A model generated the notes under the pieces. That model did no database searches, had not been told where the DNA came from, and was given only the letters and a program-made list of their open reading frames with translations. The position numbers and the translations under genes are program-made. DNA of 64,000 bases from Acidaminococcus timonensis (GTDB lineage Bacteria; Bacillota; Negativicutes; Acidaminococcales; Acidaminococcaceae), in NCBI RefSeq assembly GCF_900106585.1, contig NZ_FNWH01000006.1, forward strand, positions 124,001 to 188,000, given 5' to 3'. This document shows positions 16,254 to 27,002 of this stretch, piece by piece (position 1 is the first letter of the stretch; the number at the start of each line of letters is the position of its first letter).

Positions 16254-17252
16254 ATGGAACCATTTGACGCCAACCAGAAAATCCTGATTACCGGAGCTGC
16301 CGGCTTCATCGGCTACCATCTGGCCAAACGGCTGCTGAGCCTGGGGGTCCGGGTGGCCGGCCTGGACAACATGAATGCCTATTACGATGTGCAGCTGAAA
16401 AAGGATCGGCTTGCCCGGCTGCAGCTGTATCCGGCCTTTTCCTTCACGGAAGGGGACCTGGCCGACGCAGCAACCGTGAATCAGATCTTCGAGGATTTCC
16501 AGCCGGACATTGTGGTGAACCTGGCCGCCCAGGCCGGGGTGCGCTACAGCATCGACCATCCCCGGGAATACATCGATTCCAACATCATTGGCTTCTTCAA
16601 CATTCTGGAGGCCTGCCGGCACCATAGGCCGAAACACCTGCTGTTCGCCTCCAGCTCGTCCGTGTACGGCAACCAGAAGAAGACACCTTTTTCCACCACG
16701 GACAATGTAGACCATCCCATCAGCCTGTACGCGGCCACGAAGAAGTCCGACGAACTGATGGCCTACACGTACTGCCACCTGTACGGCATCCCCGCCACCG
16801 GGCTCCGGTTCTTTACGGTGTACGGACCCTTCGGCCGTCCCGATATGGCCTATTTCAAATTCACCAATAAAATCATGGCCGGTGAACCCATCACCATCTT
16901 CAATCACGGAGATATGTACCGGGACTTCACCTATGTGGACGATATCGTTACCGGGATCCAGGATATGCTGTGCAATCCGCCCAAACCCAACGGAGAAGGG
17001 GACCGGTACAAAATCTATAACATCGGCAACAACCATCCGGAAAAGCTGATGACCTTTATCGAGACCCTGGAGGAAGCCATCGGGAAAAAGGCAGAAAAGG
17101 AATTCCTGCCCATGCAGCCCGGGGACGTATACCAGACCTATGCGGATGTAAGCGAACTGGAAAGGGATTTCGGGTTCAAACCCGGGACCACCATCCAGGA
17201 GGGGCTGGGCAAGTTCGCAAAGTGGTATAAGGAGTATTACCATATCAAGTGA
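16254..17252 (+). CDS. NAD-dependent sugar epimerase, UDP-glucuronate 4-epimerase-like
   Basis: An extended short-chain dehydrogenase/reductase of 332 residues. ITGAAGFIGYHLAKRL is the NAD-binding motif at residues 10-25. The catalytic YXXXK lies in SLYAATKKSDE near residue 160, preceded by FASSSSVYGNQ. The TVYGPFGRPDMA segment and overall length match bacterial UDP-glucuronate 4-epimerases. Placed immediately after ugd, the likely reaction is UDP-GlcA to UDP-GalA. GGAGAA precedes the ATG. A UDP-glucose 4-epimerase cannot be fully excluded. Confidence 0.85.
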   Translation: MEPFDANQKILITGAAGFIGYHLAKRLLSLGVRVAGLDNMNAYYDVQLKKDRLARLQLYPAFSFTEGDLADAATVNQIFEDFQPDIVVNLAAQAGVRYSIDHPREYIDSNIIGFFNILEACRHHRPKHLLFASSSSVYGNQKKTPFSTTDNVDHPISLYAATKKSDELMAYTYCHLYGIPATGLRFFTVYGPFGRPDMAYFKFTNKIMAGEPITIFNHGDMYRDFTYVDDIVTGIQDMLCNPPKPNGEGDRYKIYNIGNNHPEKLMTFIETLEEAIGKKAEKEFLPMQPGDVYQTYADVSELERDFGFKPGTTIQEGLGKFAKWYKEYYHIK

Positions 17253-17257
17253 TGGAA

Positions 17258-17369
17258 CCCACCACCAGCCTGACGGCTGGTCCCCCGCCCTTGAAAAGGG
17301 CGGATATATGGCACAGGAGCCCACCACCAGCCTGACGGCCGGTCCCCCGCCCTTGAAAAGGGCGGATAT
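17258..17369 (+). repeat. Tandem 50-bp palindrome-containing repeat, two copies
   Basis: Copies at 17258-17307 and 17320-17369 differ at a single base (49/50). Each begins CCCACCACCAGCCTGACGG, continues GGTCCCCCGCCC and ends in a CCGCCCTTGAAAAGGGCGG-type hairpin. A 12-base spacer separates them. They fill the gap between the epimerase stop and the nitrilase ribosome binding site. Confidence 0.85.
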
Positions 17370-17395
17370 CTTTGCTCCACGGAAAGGAGAACCCT

Positions 17396-18229
17396 ATGAC
17401 TTCATTCATTGCTGCTGCCATCCAGATGGATTCCCAGGATGACAAAAGGGCCAACCTGGCTGCTGCCGAAGGCTATATCCGGGAGGCGGCTGCCGAAGGG
17501 GCCCAACTGGTGGTCCTGCCGGAATCCATGAACTACATTGGCCGGAATATGGCCCAGGAAGCGGAATCCATTCCGGAAGGTCCAACGTTCCAGCGACTGT
17601 CCAGCCTGGCCAGGGAACTGGGCCTGTGGCTGGAAGCCGGAAGCATCTATGAACGCAATCCGGAAGACCCGGACCGGCCTTTCAACACCGCCTTCCTGGT
17701 GGATCCCCAGGGCCTCATGGTGGCCAAATACAGCAAGCTCCATCCCTTCGATGTGGTGCTGCCCAATGGAGTCACCAGCCGGGAAAGCGACCGGGTGGCT
17801 CCCGGCCATGCCGTGGTCACGGTGGATACGGAATGGCTTCGGACGGGAATGGCCATCTGCTACGACATCCGATTCCCGGAAATGTTCCGGCTCATGGCCC
17901 TGGAAGGGGCGAAGCTGTTTCTGGTACCGGCCAACTTCACCGTCAACACCGGGAAGGACCATTGGGAGATTCTTCTGCGGGCCCGGGCCATTGAGAACGA
18001 GTGTTATGTGGTGGCGGCCAACCAGATGGGGAAGAAACCCCGATTCACAGCCTATGGCAATTCCATGATCATCGACCCCTGGGGTACGGTAATCGCCCGG
18101 TCTTCCGACAAGCCGGGGATCATCCTGGCGGAAATCGATCCGGAATACGTGACTCGGATACGTCAGAGTACGTTTACCCTGGACAACCGGCGGCCGGATG
18201 TGTATGAACTGAACAAAAAAAGGCTGTGA
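17396..18229 (+). CDS. Carbon-nitrogen hydrolase (nitrilase superfamily, Nit/omega-amidase-like)
   Basis: A cytoplasmic amidase-type enzyme of 277 residues. The Glu-Lys-Cys triad is visible: E in VVLPESMNYIG (near residue 45), K in YSKLHPFDV (near residue 115) and C in GMAICYDIRFPEMFR (near residue 155). The CYDIRFPE context fits the Nit1/Nit2 branch, which hydrolyses deaminated glutathione or omega-amides of keto acids. GGAAAGGAGA precedes ATG 17396. The upstream in-frame ATG at 17372 is not favoured. The stop codon lies inside the stem of its own terminator. The substrate is an inference. Confidence 0.88.
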   Translation: MTSFIAAAIQMDSQDDKRANLAAAEGYIREAAAEGAQLVVLPESMNYIGRNMAQEAESIPEGPTFQRLSSLARELGLWLEAGSIYERNPEDPDRPFNTAFLVDPQGLMVAKYSKLHPFDVVLPNGVTSRESDRVAPGHAVVTVDTEWLRTGMAICYDIRFPEMFRLMALEGAKLFLVPANFTVNTGKDHWEILLRARAIENECYVVAANQMGKKPRFTAYGNSMIIDPWGTVIARSSDKPGIILAEIDPEYVTRIRQSTFTLDNRRPDVYELNKKRL

Positions 18230-18248
18230 TTTTTCACAGCCTTTTTTC
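18214..18248 (+). terminator. Terminator overlapping the nitrilase stop codon
   Basis: AAAAAAAGGCTGTGA pairs with TCACAGCCTTTTTT around a TTTT loop. The TGA stop of the gene forms part of the upstream arm. Confidence 0.9.
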
Positions 18249-18364
18249 TGTAATTTGTATAATTTTCTGCATTTCCAGTGGTTATCGTGTATAATAATAT
18301 GTACATATTATATGGTTTTTCCGATGAGGAGGGAAAAACCCCATGAAAGGGAGGACAACAATCA

Positions 18365-19771
18365 ATGTCACAACTACTCACCACAATGGATGACGTCCTG
18401 TATTACCCCATCCTGATCATCGTCCTGCTGGCGGCCGGTCTGTTCTTTACAGTTCGGACCCGTCTGATCCAGTTTCGGTGGTTCCGGGAATGCATCCGCG
18501 TCGTGATGCAGAAGCCCAGCAAAGAGGGATCTGTTTCTTCATTCCAGGCCCTGATGGTTTCCACCGCTTCCCGGGTAGGGACCGGCAACATCATCGGCAT
18601 CTCCACAGCCCTGTGCCTGGGCGGCTTCGGTGCTGTGTTCTGGATGTGGGTCATCGCCATCATCGGCGGCGCCACGGCTTTCATTGAAAGTACCCTGGCC
18701 CAGGTGTATAAACGGCGGGATGCCAATGGCGACAGCTATGGCGGACCGGCCTATTACATCGAAATCGCACTGCACAACAAACTGCTGGCCAGCGCCTTTG
18801 CTTTCTTCCTGATCATTACCTATGCCGGCGGTTTCAATGCCCTGGCTTCCTACAACCTCCAGTCCACATTCAGCGTATATGGCTTTTATGACAAGGGAAC
18901 CACGCCCTGGATCATCGGAGCCATCCTGGCACTGCTGGTGGGTTACTGCCTGGTGGGCGGCGGCAGACGGATCATGCGGGTGACGGAAATCCTGGTGCCT
19001 TTCATGGGAGTCCTGTATGTGCTGCTCAGCCTGGTGATCATCGTCATGCACCTGAACATGATCCCTTCCGTACTGGGCGCCATGTTCGCCGATGCCTTTG
19101 ACTTCCAGAAGATCCTGGGAGGCATCAGCGGTTCCTGCATGATGTATGGCATCAAACGGGGCCTGTATTCCAATGAAGCCGGTGTAGGGTCTGCCCCCAA
19201 CGCGGCAGCCGCTGCCGACGTTTCCCATCCGGCCCAGCAGGGTCTGGTGCAGATGCTGTCCGTCTTCATCGATACCCTGCTGTGCACCTCCACGGCTCTC
19301 ATGTGCATGTTCTCCGGGGTGATCCCCACCAAGGCCCTGGCCGGGGCTCCCTATGTACAGAAAGCCACCCAGGTGGACTTTGGCAATTTTGGCCCCATCA
19401 TGATCACCGTAGCCATGGTGCTGTTCGCCTTCACCACCCTGATCGGGAACCTGTTCTATGTGGACAACTGCCTGGCCTACCTGAACGGCAAGAAGACCCC
19501 CGGCAAGGGTTTCATGAAACTGTTCAGGATCGTGGCTGTGCTGGTGATCTTCGTAGGTGCCGGGATGTCCATGGACAATGCCTGGGCCGTGGCGGATATC
19601 TGCATGGCCTTCATGTGCCTGATCAACATCCCTTCCATCCTGGCCCTGAACGGAACCGCCATCGCGGTGATGGATGATTATGGCCGCCAGCTGGATGCCG
19701 GGGTGGAGAACCCGGTGTTCAAAGCCAAAAATATCGGACTGGATGATTCCGATCTGGAATTCTGGAAATAA
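18365..19771 (+). CDS. Alanine/glycine:cation symporter family (AGCS)
   Basis: A sodium-coupled amino acid symporter of the inner membrane, 468 residues with about ten membrane segments. The family signature region is clear: SSFQALMVSTASRVGTGNI near residue 60, and later GIKRGLYSNEAGVGSAPNAA near residue 265. Transported solutes are usually alanine or glycine. A TATAAT at 18290-18295 upstream may be its -10 box. It is flanked by terminators and so is probably transcribed alone. GGAGGA lies upstream of the ATG. Confidence 0.93.
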   Translation: MSQLLTTMDDVLYYPILIIVLLAAGLFFTVRTRLIQFRWFRECIRVVMQKPSKEGSVSSFQALMVSTASRVGTGNIIGISTALCLGGFGAVFWMWVIAIIGGATAFIESTLAQVYKRRDANGDSYGGPAYYIEIALHNKLLASAFAFFLIITYAGGFNALASYNLQSTFSVYGFYDKGTTPWIIGAILALLVGYCLVGGGRRIMRVTEILVPFMGVLYVLLSLVIIVMHLNMIPSVLGAMFADAFDFQKILGGISGSCMMYGIKRGLYSNEAGVGSAPNAAAAADVSHPAQQGLVQMLSVFIDTLLCTSTALMCMFSGVIPTKALAGAPYVQKATQVDFGNFGPIMITVAMVLFAFTTLIGNLFYVDNCLAYLNGKKTPGKGFMKLFRIVAVLVIFVGAGMSMDNAWAVADICMAFMCLINIPSILALNGTAIAVMDDYGRQLDAGVENPVFKAKNIGLDDSDLEFWK

Positions 19772-19790
19772 CCGGTAAAAAGGCAAAGAA

Positions 19791-19830
19791 AAAAGCTGCT
19801 TCCGATCCTCACGGAAGCGGCTTTTTCTGT
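19791..19830 (+). terminator. Terminator after the AGCS symporter
   Basis: AAAAGCTGCTTCCG (19791-19804) pairs with CGGAAGCGGCTTTT (19812-19825), 14 bp with one wobble, and a T-rich tail follows. Confidence 0.9.
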
Positions 19831-19837
19831 CTTTTTG

Positions 19838-19866
19838 TTGCTTATTTCCACCTTTTGTGCTATGCT
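19838..19866 (+). promoter_or_regulatory. Putative promoter of tig-clpP-clpX
   Basis: TTGCTT (19838-19843) and TATGCT (19861-19866) are spaced by 17 bases, about 90 bases upstream of tig. Confidence 0.5.
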
Positions 19867-19955
19867 ATATGAGCGGTTTTTTAAGCTATTACAGACAGAC
19901 TGTTAAGCATCCCATAGGAATAATGGCTGACAGCATGTGAGGAGGATTTTTTTAA

Positions 19956-21278
19956 ATGAGCGTTTCCGTTGAAAGAAAAGGTAATGAAGCAACTCTGAAA
20001 GTATCTTTGCCGGTAGAAGACGTAGCAAAAGCCTTTGAAAAAGCAGTTGCCAAGATCAATAAACAAGTGACGATCCCTGGCTTCCGTAAGGGTAAAGCAC
20101 CCCGCCGGGTCCTGGAACTGCACGTTGGTAAAGATGCCATCAAAGAAGAAGCCTTTGAAATCGCTGCCAATGAACAATATAGAGAAGCCCTGAAAGAAAA
20201 CTCCTGGGTGCCTGTTTCCGATCCTGAAATCAAAGATTCCACCTTCGAAGAAGGAAAACCCATGGAAATGACCCTGGTGGTCACCCTGCGTCCGGAACCG
20301 GAACTGGGCGAATACAAGGGCCTGGATGTGGAAAAGAAAGAAAAAGAAATCACCGACGCGGATGTGGATAAAGAAGTTGAAAATCTGCAGAAACGGGCTA
20401 CCAAGATGGTAGAAGCTCCGGAAGGCAAAGCCCTGGAAAAAGGCGATCTGGCCATCATCGATTTCGCCGGCACCATCGACGGCGAAGCTTTTGACGGCGG
20501 CGAAGGCAAGGGCTATCCCCTGGAAGTGGGCAGCGGCAGCTTCATCCCGGGCTTTGAAGACCAGCTGGTGGGCCTGAAAAAGGGCGACTCCACGGATGTA
20601 AACGTAACCTTCCCGGAAGATTACATGGCCAAGGAACTGGCCGGTAAAAAGGCTGTGTTCAAAGTGACTGTACAGGATGTCAAAGTCAAAGACGTTCCGG
20701 AAGTGACCGATGAACTGATCGCCGCCAACAGCGACAGCAAGACCGTGGCTGAATTCCGTGAAAAGACCCTGGACCGTATGAAGAAGGCCGAAGCCCAGCG
20801 CGCTCAGTCCGCTTACGAAGCTGACCTGATCAAAAAGGCTGTGGACAACGCCAAATTCGAAGTCCCTGATGTGATGGTTACCCAAAGAGCCAACCAGATG
20901 ATGGATGAACTGGCCCTGAACCTGGAACAGCATAAGATGAGCCTGCCTCTGTACCTGCAATATCTGGGCAAGGATGTAAAGACTTACCGGGATGAACAGA
21001 AACCGGTAGCTCTGGAAAACATCAAGACCGATCTGGTACTGGATGCCATTGCTCTGCAGGAAAAGATCCAGGTGACTGAAGACGAAATCCGCAAGGAAAT
21101 GGAACAACTGGGCGCTATGCATGGTGCTACCCTGAGACAGGTCGAAAAGATCGTCAAGGAAAATGGCTCCCTGGCTGTGCTGGTTGCCAACATTGCCCGC
21201 CGGAAGGCAGCCCGTCTGGTCATCGACAGCGCCAAGAACGCTCCGAAGGCTGAAGAAGCTGCTGCAGAAGAAAAATAA
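19956..21278 (+). CDS. tig: Trigger factor, ribosome-associated chaperone and peptidyl-prolyl isomerase
   Basis: Trigger factor binds the ribosome exit tunnel and shields nascent chains. At 440 residues it has the usual length. The N-terminal ribosome-binding loop is seen as GFRKGKAPRRVLE (near residue 43). The FKBP-type domain follows at about 150-240 (GDLAIIDFAGTIDGEAFDGG, IPGFEDQLVG), and then the long helical C-terminal arms rich in K and E. GAGGAGG lies before the ATG. Codon bias is of the highly expressed type, with GAA and CTG dominant, as in nifJ. It heads a tig-clpP-clpX cluster, the common bacterial order. Confidence 0.97.
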   Translation: MSVSVERKGNEATLKVSLPVEDVAKAFEKAVAKINKQVTIPGFRKGKAPRRVLELHVGKDAIKEEAFEIAANEQYREALKENSWVPVSDPEIKDSTFEEGKPMEMTLVVTLRPEPELGEYKGLDVEKKEKEITDADVDKEVENLQKRATKMVEAPEGKALEKGDLAIIDFAGTIDGEAFDGGEGKGYPLEVGSGSFIPGFEDQLVGLKKGDSTDVNVTFPEDYMAKELAGKKAVFKVTVQDVKVKDVPEVTDELIAANSDSKTVAEFREKTLDRMKKAEAQRAQSAYEADLIKKAVDNAKFEVPDVMVTQRANQMMDELALNLEQHKMSLPLYLQYLGKDVKTYRDEQKPVALENIKTDLVLDAIALQEKIQVTEDEIRKEMEQLGAMHGATLRQVEKIVKENGSLAVLVANIARRKAARLVIDSAKNAPKAEEAAAEEK

Positions 21279-21299
21279 AACCTGTTGGAGGTGGACGGC

Positions 21300-21893
21300 A
21301 TGAGCTATGTGCCTATTGTGGTGGAACAGACCAGTAAGGGCGAGCGGAGCTATGATATCTATTCCCGGCTGCTGAAAGATCGGATCATCTTTGTTACCGG
21401 TGAAATCGAAGATCATATGGCCAACCTGATCATTGCCCAGCTGCTGTTCCTGGAATCCGAGGATCCGGATAAGGATGTCCATCTCTATATCAACAGCCCC
21501 GGCGGCAGTGTCAGCGCCGGGCTGGCGATTTATGACACCATGCAGTACATCCGGCCGGATGTGTCCACCATCTGTGTAGGGATGGCGGCCTCCATGGCTT
21601 CGGTACTGCTGGCTGCCGGTACGAAGGGAAAACGCTTCGCCCTGCCTCATTCCAGAGTGATGATCCATCAGCCTCTGGGAGGTGCCCAGGGCCAGGCCAC
21701 GGACATTGAGATCCATGCCCGTGAAATCCTGCGCATCCGGGAAGAGATGAACGAAATCCTGGCGCACCACACCGGCCAGACCCCGGAACAGATCCGGAAG
21801 GATACGGAACGGGATCATTTCATGACCGCGGTGGAAGCCGAACAATACGGTCTGATCGACCAGGTGGTCCATCAGATCAAGACCCAGAAATAA
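21300..21893 (+). CDS. clpP: ATP-dependent Clp protease proteolytic subunit
   Basis: A serine peptidase of 197 residues forming the tetradecameric chamber that works with ClpX or ClpA/C. The catalytic serine is in [14 protein letters not shown] (near residue 98) and the histidine in [10 protein letters not shown] (near residue 123). The glycine-rich [14 protein letters not shown] segment marks the substrate groove. ATG 21300 is chosen because GGAGG lies 9 bases upstream. The in-frame GTG 15 bases earlier overlaps that site. The gap to tig is about 20 bases, so both are probably co-transcribed with clpX. Confidence 0.97.
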   Translation: MSYVPIVVEQTSKGERSYDIYSRLLKDRIIFVTGEIEDHMANLIIAQLLFLESEDPDKDVHLYINSPGGSVSAGLAIYDTMQYIRPDVSTICVGMAASMASVLLAAGTKGKRFALPHSRVMIHQPLGGAQGQATDIEIHAREILRIREEMNEILAHHTGQTPEQIRKDTERDHFMTAVEAEQYGLIDQVVHQIKTQK

Positions 21894-21940
21894 GGGGTAA
21901 GACCGAACCATCTTGCCCTGACTGTGAGGAGGGGATCCAG

Positions 21941-23218
21941 ATGGGATACGATGATCAAAACAATCTGGACGGACCAGATTACACCTGTTCCTTCTGCGGC
22001 AAGAAGCAGAGCCAGGTGAAGAAACTGATCGCCGGCCATAACGTTTTTATTTGTGATGAATGTGTTGCCCTGTGCAACGAAATGCTGGAAAAGGACCTGA
22101 AAGGGCCGGTGGAGGAACAAATCACCGATCTGCCCAAGCCCAAGGAAATCAAAGCCATCCTGGACGAATATGTAATCGGCCAGGAAGAGGCCAAGAAGAC
22201 CCTGGCAGTAGCGGTGTATAACCACTACAAACGGATCAACTACGAACAGGGGCAGCACCGGGACGATGTGGAACTGCAGAAGTCCAACATCCTGATGCTG
22301 GGGCCTACCGGCAGCGGCAAGACGCTGCTGGCCCAGACACTGGCCAAAATCCTGAAGGTCCCCTTTGCCATTGCCGATGCCACCAGCCTGACAGAAGCCG
22401 GGTATGTGGGTGAAGACGTGGAGAATATCCTGCTGCGGCTGATCCAGAATGCGGACTATGATATCGAGCGGGCCGAACGGGGCATCGTCTATATCGATGA
22501 AATCGATAAGATCTCCCGGAAATCGGAAAACCCCTCCATCACCCGGGATGTTTCCGGGGAGGGCGTCCAGCAGGCCCTGCTGAAGATCCTGGAAGGGACT
22601 GTGGCCAACGTACCGCCCCAGGGCGGACGGAAGCATCCCCATCAGGAACTGATCCAGATCGATACCACCAACATCCTGTTCATCTGCGGCGGTGCTTTTG
22701 CCGGACTGGAAAATGTGATCAACGCCCGTACCGGTAAGAAGAGCATGGGCTTCGGGGCTGAAATCCCCACCCAGGCCGAGAAGAAGAGTGAGAACCCGTT
22801 CCGGCATGTACTTCCCGAGGATTTCGTGAAGTACGGGCTGATTCCCGAATTCGTTGGACGGTTGCCGGTGGTGGTCACCCTGGACAACCTGGACGAAAAA
22901 GCTCTGGTGCGGATCCTGACGGAACCGAAAAATGCCCTGACCAAGCAGTATGAACACCTGCTGGCCATGGACCACGTAGAGCTGGACTTCGAGGATGATG
23001 CACTGAAAGCCATCGCCCATGAGGCCCTGGCTCGGAACGCCGGTGCCAGAGGGCTGCGGGCCATCATCGAAGGCATCATGAAAAACGTGATGTACGAGGT
23101 GCCCAGTCGGGACAATGTGCAGAAATGCATCGTAACAGCTGATGTGGTCACCAAACACAAAGACCCCAAGCTGCTGCTCAAAGAGCAAGACAATACTGAT
23201 ACAAGAAAAAAGGCCTAG
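21941..23218 (+). CDS. clpX: ATP-dependent Clp protease ATP-binding subunit ClpX
   Basis: An AAA+ unfoldase of 425 residues that feeds substrates to ClpP. The N-terminal C4 zinc-binding domain is visible (CSFCGKKQ and CDECVALC, residues 12-40). It is followed by Walker A GPTGSGKT (near residue 121), Walker [11 protein letters not shown], and the ClpP-contacting IGF-type loop region, here [18 protein letters not shown] precedes the ATG. It ends the tig-clpP-clpX unit at a terminator. Confidence 0.97.
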   Translation: MGYDDQNNLDGPDYTCSFCGKKQSQVKKLIAGHNVFICDECVALCNEMLEKDLKGPVEEQITDLPKPKEIKAILDEYVIGQEEAKKTLAVAVYNHYKRINYEQGQHRDDVELQKSNILMLGPTGSGKTLLAQTLAKILKVPFAIADATSLTEAGYVGEDVENILLRLIQNADYDIERAERGIVYIDEIDKISRKSENPSITRDVSGEGVQQALLKILEGTVANVPPQGGRKHPHQELIQIDTTNILFICGGAFAGLENVINARTGKKSMGFGAEIPTQAEKKSENPFRHVLPEDFVKYGLIPEFVGRLPVVVTLDNLDEKALVRILTEPKNALTKQYEHLLAMDHVELDFEDDALKAIAHEALARNAGARGLRAIIEGIMKNVMYEVPSRDNVQKCIVTADVVTKHKDPKLLLKEQDNTDTRKKA

Positions 23219-23224
23219 GGAAAA

Positions 23225-23260
23225 GGAAAAGGGGTGCTGGCATCCCTTTTCCCTTTTTCT
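23225..23260 (+). terminator. Terminator between clpX and lon
   Basis: A 12-bp stem with one wobble, GGAAAAGGGGTG (23225-23236) with CATCCCTTTTCC (23241-23252), a CTGG loop and a T-rich tail. It separates lon from the clp unit, at least in part. Confidence 0.85.
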
Positions 23261-23287
23261 CTATCTCGATAAGGACGGTGAAACGAT

Positions 23288-25606
<2,319 letters not shown>

Positions 25607-25607
25607 T

Positions 25608-26237
25608 ATGGCAGGGAACCAGTGGGACATCATCGGCGCCAGCTATGTGGCTTCGGCCGTAAAGGCCACCCAGTATCCCCAGGATACCATTGACGAAGTG
25701 GCCTTCATCGGCCGCAGCAATGTGGGGAAATCTTCCCTGCTGAACTCTCTGGCCCGGCGGAAAGGCCTGGCCCGGGTGAGCAGTTCGCCGGGCAAGACCC
25801 AGACCATCAACTTCTATTCCTTCCAGGGGAAGCGGACCCGGGAAGAGCAGGTGGACCGGCATACGTTCTATGCCGTGGACCTGCCCGGCTATGGATTCGC
25901 CCGGACCAGCAAGGGGAATAAGGAGCAGTGGTCGGCCTTCATCTGCAAGTACATGGAGAATTCGCCCTATTTGAAACTGGTCTGTGTACTTATGGATATC
26001 CGGCATGCGCCCATGGACAGTGATATCGACTGTTACCAGTGGCTGCTGAACCTGGGGCTGCCCATCCTGATCATCCTGACCAAGAGTGACAAGCTCAGCA
26101 GGGGAGCGGTGGCCAGTCAGACGGCACTGTACAAGAAGACCTTTGGCCTGGATGACAACCGGCTCATCGCCTACAGCTCTACCAATCACAATGCAAGAAA
26201 AGACCTGATCGGCAGGATCATGGAATATCTGGTATAA
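25608..26237 (+). CDS. ysxC: Ribosome biogenesis GTP-binding protein YsxC/EngB
   Basis: A small essential-type GTPase of 209 residues needed for assembly of the large ribosomal subunit. The G-box motifs are present: GRSNVGKSSLLN (G1, near residue 36), DLPGYGFA (G3), and TKSDKLSRG (G4), with AYSSTNHNA near the end as the G5-like region. It begins 1 base after the lon stop and its ribosome binding site lies inside lon, so translation is probably coupled. It ends at a strong terminator. Confidence 0.95.
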   Translation: MAGNQWDIIGASYVASAVKATQYPQDTIDEVAFIGRSNVGKSSLLNSLARRKGLARVSSSPGKTQTINFYSFQGKRTREEQVDRHTFYAVDLPGYGFARTSKGNKEQWSAFICKYMENSPYLKLVCVLMDIRHAPMDSDIDCYQWLLNLGLPILIILTKSDKLSRGAVASQTALYKKTFGLDDNRLIAYSSTNHNARKDLIGRIMEYLV

Positions 26238-26239
26238 GA

Positions 26240-26275
26240 AAAGCGAGGTCGTTGCAACGGCAACGACCTCGCTTT
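26240..26275 (+). terminator. Terminator of lon-ysxC
   Basis: A perfect 16-bp stem, AAAGCGAGGTCGTTGC with GCAACGACCTCGCTTT, closed by an AACG tetraloop. Confidence 0.9.
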
Positions 26276-26342
26276 ACTGTTTCTGAAAAATATTGTACAA
26301 TTTTGTCATGTTCGATACAAAATGAAAACAAGGGGGCTTACC

Positions 26343-27002
26343 ATGACACAGGAAATGAAACAAAGAAGTGCGCTCCAGTCTCTCTGGCCGGATCAGCGGC
26401 AACGGGTGGACAGGACCCTGAAGCTGTGGGAGAGCGCTGTCCTGCTGCCCCTGCGCTGGACAAAACACGGGTGGGAGATCCTGTTCGAGGTCCGTTCCGC
26501 CAAAATGCACTGGCAGCCGGGGGATATCTGTTTTCCCGGGGGCCATCGGGAGGAGACGGATGCCACCCTTCTTGCCACAGCCCTGCGGGAAACCCGGGAG
26601 GAACTGGGCATTCCGGAGCAGGACATCCAGGTGCTGGGGCCTCTGGATTACTTTTACGGGTATTCCGGACCCCTGGTCTATCCCTTTGCAGGGATCCTGT
26701 CCAACAAGGTGCCCCTGGTGGTCGATCAAAATGAAGTGGCTGAAGTGTTCGGGGTGCCCTTGAAAGACCTGCTGGCCATGGCACCGGTGGTGGGCAAGGT
26801 GGATATGGGTACCCGTCAGCAGCTGGGGTTTCCCAGACAGTGGGCCTATGGATTTCAGGAAGGCTGGAATGTGCGCAAGGCCTATGAGGTGTTCTTCTAC
26901 CCCTGGAAGGAGCGGATCATCTGGGGCATCACGGCACGGGTACTGCACCAGTTCCTGGAACGGGTGCGGACCCTGAAAGAGTTTCCCGGGAAGGCGGAGT
27001 AA
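26343..27002 (+). CDS. Nudix hydrolase, CoA pyrophosphatase-like (NUDT7/8 type)
   Basis: A cytoplasmic Nudix enzyme of 219 residues, probably cleaving CoA or its thioesters to 3',5'-ADP and 4'-phosphopantetheine. The Nudix box ends in ALRETREELGI (near residue 90). The preceding EVRSAKMHWQPGDICFPGG segment, here broken from the rest of the box, is the UPF0035 signature specific to CoA pyrophosphatases. ATG 26343 follows AAGGGGG by 6 bases, whereas the in-frame ATG 26322 lacks a site. The 3' end overlaps the convergent secretin gene by 74 bases. Confidence 0.85.
   Translation: MTQEMKQRSALQSLWPDQRQRVDRTLKLWESAVLLPLRWTKHGWEILFEVRSAKMHWQPGDICFPGGHREETDATLLATALRETREELGIPEQDIQVLGPLDYFYGYSGPLVYPFAGILSNKVPLVVDQNEVAEVFGVPLKDLLAMAPVVGKVDMGTRQQLGFPRQWAYGFQEGWNVRKAYEVFFYPWKERIIWGITARVLHQFLERVRTLKEFPGKAE

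Noticed and set aside
17258-17369. Possible two-repeat CRISPR remnant
   Set aside because: The 50-bp units are separated by only 12 bases, contain internal palindromes, and no cas gene is present.
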